NCBI GenBank assembly: GCA_030613795.1
Contig: JAUWLG010000006.1
Location: 1-17,908 of the forward strand
Source of the DNA: Helicobacteraceae bacterium
GTDB taxonomy: Bacteria; Campylobacterota; Campylobacteria; Campylobacterales; Sulfurimonadaceae
Direction of reading: 5' to 3'
DNA: 17,908 nucleotides
Shown: in pieces, positions 14,545 through 17,908 of the stretch
Layout of the letters: each line of letters starts with the position of its first letter
Position numbering within the stretch: position 1 is the first letter of the stretch
Notes under the pieces: generated by a model
What the model was told of the DNA's origin: nothing
What the model saw: only the letters and a program-made list of their open reading frames with translations
The model's database searches: none
Made by a program: the position numbers and the translations under genes

Positions 14545-14547
14545 CAG
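14531..14547 (+). other. Perfect hairpin over the nrdD stop codon
   Basis: CTGTCAC-TGC-GTGACAG has perfect 7-base arms, and the 3' arm contains the TGA stop (14542-14544). No T tract follows, so it is not an intrinsic terminator. It might affect termination or readthrough, or limit translation between the two halves of the reductase. Confidence 0.5.
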
Positions 14548-14574
14548 AACAAATCAATTACAAAAGGATCAAAA

Positions 14575-14742
14575 ATGTCAAATCAAGAGATACTAAAACA
14601 ACTAGAAGCCAAACGAAGCAAGTGTATTGTCTACACAAGGGTGATGGGTTACCATAGACCTGTAGAGAGTTTTAACATCGGTAAAAAGGGTGAACACGGT
14701 GAACGCAAGCAGTTTATCGAATCAGCACGTTGTGTCGCCTAG
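14575..14742 (+). CDS. Separate glycyl-radical peptide of the class III ribonucleotide reductase
   Basis: This 55-residue protein carries what is normally the C-terminal end of NrdD: CIVYTRVMGYHRPVESF followed by NIGKKGEHGERKQF. It matches the family consensus R-V-x-G-Y ... F-N-x-G-K, with G25 as the expected radical site. Without it the large chain could not hold a radical. The ATG at 14575 has AAGGA with a 7-base spacer, so separate translation is well supported. It is in the same frame as nrdD, separated by one TGA and nine sense codons, showing that the two come from one gene. The first 16 residues (MSNQEILKQLEAKRSK) are a helical linker. It should dock onto NrdD and be activated by NrdG, whose gene overlaps its 3' end. 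The arrangement parallels YfiD and pyruvate formate-lyase. Confidence 0.85.
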   Translation: MSNQEILKQLEAKRSKCIVYTRVMGYHRPVESFNIGKKGEHGERKQFIESARCVA

Positions 14743-15409
14743 CCCTATCTATGATATAACGCCTTTCAGCGCATTGGATTACCCTGATCATCTCAGTGCT
14801 ATTATCTGGTTTGCAGGGTGTAATATGCGCTGTTCATACTGTTATAACGGCGACATTGTTTTTTCAAAAGGGAATCGTTCTCTGGATGAGGCGCTTGAAT
14901 TTTTACAAAAACGTGTCGGTCTGCTTGAAGGGGTGGTGCTTTCAGGCGGTGAGGCAACTATGTTCAGTGGGCTTACAGAGTTTTGTCGTAAGATCAAGGC
15001 ACTTGGTTTTAAGATAAAGCTTGACACAAACGGTACTTACCCTCAGAAGATCAAGGAGCTCATTGACGAGAACCTGCTCGATTACGTTGCCCTGGATTAT
15101 AAAGCCCCTCCGGCGAAGTTCTATGACATCACTAAAAACCGGAACTTCACTTATTTTGAAGAGAGTCTGGAGTTACTTTTAAAAGAGAATGTTAGTTTTG
15201 AGGTGAGGACAACCTTGCATAGTGACCTTTTAAATGAAGATGATATCAATGCAATTGCATCTGACCTTGAAAGACGAGGATACAGTGGAACATACTACAT
15301 TCAAGATTTTGTTCAAGATGTTGCAACGATTGGTAATGTTGCAAACCCCCAAACCAATTTTGATAAAAATAAGATCTCATCTAAGTTGCCGATCGAATAT
15401 CGTTACTAA
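14699..15409 (+). CDS. nrdG: Anaerobic ribonucleotide reductase activase (radical SAM)
   Basis: A 236-residue radical SAM enzyme that generates the glycyl radical on the reductase. It has the [4Fe-4S] motif CNMRCSYC (C-x3-C-x2-C), the SAM-binding VVLSGGEATM segment, and a KLDTNGTYP strand, in the order seen in NrdG-type activases of about 230 residues. The start is uncertain. A GTG at 14699 has AAAGGG with an 8-base spacer; GTG at 14690 and GTG at 14732 are alternatives. The gene overlaps the glycyl-radical peptide gene by about 44 bases in another frame, so the two are translationally linked. It is the last gene of the nrdD operon. Confidence 0.9.
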   Translation: MNASSLSNQHVVSPSPIYDITPFSALDYPDHLSAIIWFAGCNMRCSYCYNGDIVFSKGNRSLDEALEFLQKRVGLLEGVVLSGGEATMFSGLTEFCRKIKALGFKIKLDTNGTYPQKIKELIDENLLDYVALDYKAPPAKFYDITKNRNFTYFEESLELLLKENVSFEVRTTLHSDLLNEDDINAIASDLERRGYSGTYYIQDFVQDVATIGNVANPQTNFDKNKISSKLPIEYRY

Positions 15410-15435
15410 CAAAAAAAGTAGTGACGATTAAATGC

Positions 15436-15477
15436 TTGATTTATATCATCATCAATTAAACTGAATCGGAGTAAAAT
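15436..15477 (+). promoter_or_regulatory. FNR-type box and -10 for cytochrome c peroxidase
   Basis: TTGAT-TTAT-ATCAT (15436-15449) with TAAAAT at 15472-15477 predicts a start at 15484, with the box centre at exactly -41.5. The box is identical to that at 9263-9276. Peroxidase genes are commonly FNR/ANR targets, which fits. Confidence 0.65.
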
Positions 15478-15533
15478 CAACCATTAATATAACATATATC
15501 TATCTAACTAAAAACTAAAAGGTGATGATCTGT

Positions 15534-16613
15534 ATGCGTATCTTCTTACTTTTATTTACAGTAACACTGTTACTAAATGCTCAGACTCCACAGCAACTAC
15601 GAGAAAAAGCACTTTCAAAAGGCCTTCAGGCCATTCCAACTGATTATGAAGAGCTGCGGGCTGATGTAGATGACCCTGAAAATCCCATGACTTTTGCAAA
15701 GATAAAACTGGGTAAAAAGCTCTTTTTTGATGCAAACCTCTCTAAAGACAGGACCATCTCCTGTGCAACATGTCACAAATTAGACGAAGGGGGTGTTGAT
15801 GGGAAACCAACCGCTATTGGTTATCACAACCTTCCCAACCCTTCTCATCTGAATTCACCTACCGTTTTAAACAGTGCCTACTCTAAACACCTCTTTTGGG
15901 ATGGACGTGCAAAATCTTTACGTGAACAGGCAAAGGGACCGACGGTGGCTCCTTTTGAGATGGCATCCACCCCGGAACTTATTGAGGAGAGGATGAGAGA
16001 GAACCCCGAGTATAGAGAACAGTTTGCACTGATCTTTGAGGGGAATGAGACGGTGACCTTTGATAACATGGCAAAGGCTATTGAGGTCTATGAAAAGACC
16101 TTGGTCACACGAGGTGACTTTGACCGCTTCTTGGACGGGGATGACAGTGCTATGAGTGCCGATGCCCAAGTGGGTCTTGACATCTTCATCGATATCGGCT
16201 GTAAAGGGTGCCACTTTGGTCCAGCCGTTGGCGGTCAGAAGATCCAGAAGTTTCCGCTTAGAGACTACAACAGTATTCTCAACCTCACTTTTGACTATGA
16301 CGAAAAGACGAAAACGCGAGGAGTAGCTGATGTGTCACTGAATTTCGAGATGTACCATCCTTACCCCTTTAAAAATGTAGGCGGATTTATGGGGAAAGAT
16401 GGAAATCAGATGTTTCGTGTTCCTATTTTGAGAAATATTGAAAAAACAGGACCTTACTATCATAATGGTGTGGTCAAGACCCTTCGTGAAGCTCTTTTTC
16501 TAATGGGACGCCACCAAGTCGGGGTTGATCTTACCGAGAGACAATTGGACTATATGGAAGCCTTTATGAAGTCACTGAGCGGTGACCTTGTTCCCTATGA
16601 CATCAAAGAATGA
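15534..16613 (+). CDS. Diheme cytochrome c peroxidase
   Basis: A 359-residue periplasmic enzyme that reduces hydrogen peroxide to water with electrons from cytochrome c. It has a signal peptide (MRIFLLLFTVTLLLNA) and two heme c sites, C77-C80-H81 (CATCH) and C223-C226-H227 (CKGCH). Family motifs include LGKKLFFDANLS at the start, HLFWDGRAKSLREQA, and KTGPYYHNGVVKTLREAL near the end. Length is normal for the bacterial diheme family. I chose the ATG at 15534, which gives a clean signal peptide with AAGG 11 bases before it; an ATG at 15525 is too close to the ribosome binding site. It overlaps the following thioredoxin-like gene (ATGA). The FNR-type promoter suggests low-oxygen induction. Confidence 0.92.
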   Translation: MRIFLLLFTVTLLLNAQTPQQLREKALSKGLQAIPTDYEELRADVDDPENPMTFAKIKLGKKLFFDANLSKDRTISCATCHKLDEGGVDGKPTAIGYHNLPNPSHLNSPTVLNSAYSKHLFWDGRAKSLREQAKGPTVAPFEMASTPELIEERMRENPEYREQFALIFEGNETVTFDNMAKAIEVYEKTLVTRGDFDRFLDGDDSAMSADAQVGLDIFIDIGCKGCHFGPAVGGQKIQKFPLRDYNSILNLTFDYDEKTKTRGVADVSLNFEMYHPYPFKNVGGFMGKDGNQMFRVPILRNIEKTGPYYHNGVVKTLREALFLMGRHQVGVDLTERQLDYMEAFMKSLSGDLVPYDIKE

Positions 16614-16999
16614 AGTTAGTTTTTCTACTGAGTCTGCTGTTTGCCTCACTTCTGCAGGCTGAGCATATAAGATGGCACAGCAGTTATGAAAAAGCACATC
16701 AAGAAGCCTTAAAAGAGAAAAAACTGCTTATGGTGTTTCTTATGGAAGATGAGTGTCCGCTCTGTATTAAGATGTTGCGTACAACATTCAGAGATCAGCC
16801 GTATATTAAGAAGGTCAATGAGATGTTTGTAGCAGTGCTTGTGACCAAAGGACAAAAAGAGAGCTACCCTATAGAGATGCTCTATACAATGAACTATCCG
16901 TCACTCTTCTTTTTGAACAGTGAAGAACTATTTGCTCATGATATTATCTCTGGATATGTAGACCCTGAAGCTTTTAAGAAGCATTTGGATCTACAGTAG
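16610..16999 (+). CDS. Periplasmic thioredoxin-like protein
   Basis: This 129-residue protein has a signal peptide (first 17 residues, ending LLQA) and a thioredoxin-fold domain with the redox motif C49-P-L-C52 in MVFLMEDECPLCIKM. The cis-proline strand is MNYPSLFFLN. It is a short single-domain type, as in SoxW-like or Thioredoxin_7 proteins. The start overlaps the peroxidase stop (ATGA), so the two are cotranslated. A plausible role is to keep the apocytochrome CXXCH thiols reduced for heme attachment, or to repair oxidised periplasmic proteins. That is inferred from the pairing. Confidence 0.8.
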   Translation: MKLVFLLSLLFASLLQAEHIRWHSSYEKAHQEALKEKKLLMVFLMEDECPLCIKMLRTTFRDQPYIKKVNEMFVAVLVTKGQKESYPIEMLYTMNYPSLFFLNSEELFAHDIISGYVDPEAFKKHLDLQ

Positions 17000-17000
17000 T

Positions 17001-17372
17001 TTAGTGCGTCTCTTCTTTTTCAAGCTCTTCTTGAATAGCTTCTAGAAGATCATCAGCGTCAATATCGCCGGTCTCTTGCATAATGATGATCTTATCATTT
17101 GTAAATGTGACCGTAGCGCTGGCACTGTCATCACCATCAGTTCTCTCAGCAATGATTGCATTAGACTTAAACTCTGTCATCTTCAAGCCAGTTGCTTCAC
17201 CGGCTTTCATAATAGCATCGTGGACAGCTTCAGTTTTAGTATGCCCTTTAAGTGTTAACTCGTAACCACCGCTCATAGACTCTTCACCAGTCTGTATACC
17301 GCCTGCACTACAACCTGCCAATAAGAGCAGTGAAACAGCCGATGCCAGTGTTATTTTTACCATTTTCTTCAT
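17001..17372 (-). CDS. Small predicted lipoprotein
   Basis: This 123-residue protein has a lipoprotein signal peptide with a clear lipobox (LLLLAGC, Cys at about residue 21). The mature part is a compact alpha/beta-looking domain (YELTLKGHTKTEAVHDAIMKAGEATGLKMTEFKSNAII) ending in an acidic helix (DADDLLEAIQEELEKEE). No family is recognised. Its ATG has AAGGA 5 bases before it. It converges tail to tail with the thioredoxin-like gene (one base apart). A TATAGT at 17408-17403 is the likely -10. Confidence 0.75.
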   Translation of the reverse strand: MKKMVKITLASAVSLLLLAGCSAGGIQTGEESMSGGYELTLKGHTKTEAVHDAIMKAGEATGLKMTEFKSNAIIAERTDGDDSASATVTFTNDKIIIMQETGDIDADDLLEAIQEELEKEETH

Positions 17373-17387
17373 CTTTTTCCTTTTTTC

Positions 17388-17428
17388 TTGATATGCGTCA
17401 TGACTATAAAAACGTTCAATGATATAAT
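17388..17428 (+). promoter_or_regulatory. Weak FNR-type box between divergent lipoprotein and membrane-protein genes
   Basis: TTGAT-ATGC-GTCAT (17388-17401) lies at about -40.5 from the start implied by TATAAT (17423-17428) of the plus-strand gene. On the minus strand it would cover the lipoprotein start near 17396. One box could thus activate one gene and repress the other. It is a weaker match than the other boxes. Confidence 0.35.
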
Positions 17429-17475
17429 AAAAAGAAGCAAATGAATTTGATATACCTCAATAAAAAGAATTAATA

Positions 17476-17679
17476 ATGACATCACTCGATCTGGTTATGA
17501 TCTTAGTCTACACCTTTCCAATGTTCCTCTTCGCTATAGCACCGGCACTCAAACTAGGTGACTACCTTGAAGAGAAGTATGGTATTTCTGAAAAAACAAA
17601 ACGTATTATTATGGTCAGCGGTACTATTGTTGTCTCACTCGGGTTGGCAACCTTCTTACAATTTGGGCATATTTATTAA
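17476..17679 (+). CDS. Small two-pass membrane protein
   Basis: A 67-residue protein with two hydrophobic segments (about residues 5-25 and 44-62) joined by a charged loop (KLGDYLEEKYGISEKTKRI). No family is recognised. A weak A-rich, AAGAA-type ribosome binding site precedes the ATG. The promoter has TATAAT at 17423-17428. The next gene starts one base after its stop codon, so it heads an operon with the Sel1-repeat protein. Confidence 0.65.
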   Translation: MTSLDLVMILVYTFPMFLFAIAPALKLGDYLEEKYGISEKTKRIIMVSGTIVVSLGLATFLQFGHIY

Positions 17680-17680
17680 G

Positions 17681-17908
17681 ATGCTACGTTTTACCTTTCT
17701 CACCCTTATTGGATTTATAACACTATTGGCTGCTCCTTTGGATGAGGCACTTTTGTCTTTTAAAGCCAAAGAGTACAACAAGGCATTCACCCTTTATGAA
17801 CAAGAGGCAAAAAAAGAGAACACTAAAGCGCAACGTGCATTGAGCTATCTCTACTTTAATGGCTTAGGTGCTCAAAAGAGTCAGGAACGAGGGTTTTACT
17901 GGCTAAAC
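17681..17908 (+). CDS. Sel1-like repeat secreted protein (partial, 3' end outside window)
   Basis: Seventy-six residues are visible, starting with a signal peptide (MLRFTFLTLIGFITLLAAP). A helical repeat follows: EYNKAFTLYEQEAKKENTKA, then AQRALSYLYFNGLGAQKS with the Sel1 pattern A-x2-L-x2-L-Y-x2-G-x-G. Sel1 repeats are scaffolds for protein contacts, and in Campylobacterota they are common in secreted cysteine-rich proteins. Only the first repeat is seen, so length and cysteine content are unknown. It follows the 67-residue gene by one base. Confidence 0.8.
   Translation, partial: MLRFTFLTLIGFITLLAAPLDEALLSFKAKEYNKAFTLYEQEAKKENTKAQRALSYLYFNGLGAQKSQERGFYWLN

Noticed and set aside
14531..14580. 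Selenocysteine insertion at the nrdD TGA
   Set aside because: The hairpin overlaps rather than follows the TGA, the site lies in a linker with no catalytic Cys position, and a good ribosome binding site and ATG explain the second product.

Overview
The window looks like chromosomal DNA of a Campylobacterota bacterium, most likely a Sulfurimonas-like respiratory organism. This is inferred, without database access, from several signs: low GC, tightly packed genes with ATGA/TAATG overlaps, a histidine kinase with the HQWRQPL H-box, a diheme cytochrome c peroxidase, a fused siroheme decarboxylase (NirDL/AhbAB type) beside a Met8-type dehydrogenase, and many small membrane proteins. No tRNA, rRNA, CRISPR array or transposase was seen.

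Layout. 1-4418: a partial YjdF/DUF2238 membrane protein, a broken SpoIIAA-like gene, an AT-rich DUF5677 gene that looks acquired, and a Na/Pi cotransporter-PhoU protein with a lysine-rich out-of-frame tail, all on the minus strand. 4128-7082: a divergent tetrapyrrole locus. On the minus strand the fused siroheme decarboxylase is followed by three small membrane-protein genes in a translationally coupled operon. On the plus strand precorrin-2 dehydrogenase is followed by a small membrane protein. 7059-9208: a TrpD2-like gene and an MFS transporter (minus). 9380-15409: an oxygen-type sensor kinase (ODP metallo-beta-lactamase + PAS + kinase) and an OmpR-type regulator, a 490-base intergenic region, then the class III (anaerobic) ribonucleotide reductase genes. 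15534-17908: cytochrome c peroxidase, thioredoxin-like protein, lipoprotein, small membrane protein and the start of a Sel1-repeat protein.

The main signal is regulatory. Five FNR/CRP-family boxes (TTGAY-N4-RTCAW) sit about 41.5-42.5 bases upstream of predicted starts, each with a recognisable -10. They control the decarboxylase operon, met8, the TrpD2/MFS operon, the sensor kinase and the peroxidase. A sixth, weaker box lies near 17394. Downstream of the sensor kinase/regulator pair, three copies of a second architecture, TTGACA-N4-TTGACA-N11-TAYACT, lie 200-216 bases apart. The last drives nrdD with a 14-base leader. The first two are followed by non-coding sequence whose predicted first bases, AGAGGUG, can pair with a downstream CCUCU segment. 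They may express two related small RNAs.

The ribonucleotide reductase is itself unusual. The large NrdD chain stops after its zinc site, and the glycyl-radical motif is on a separate 55-residue product in the same frame after a TGA, with its own ribosome binding site. Together these suggest an oxygen-responsive cascade: FNR-like box, ODP kinase/regulator, then nrdD-glycyl peptide-nrdG plus two candidate RNAs.
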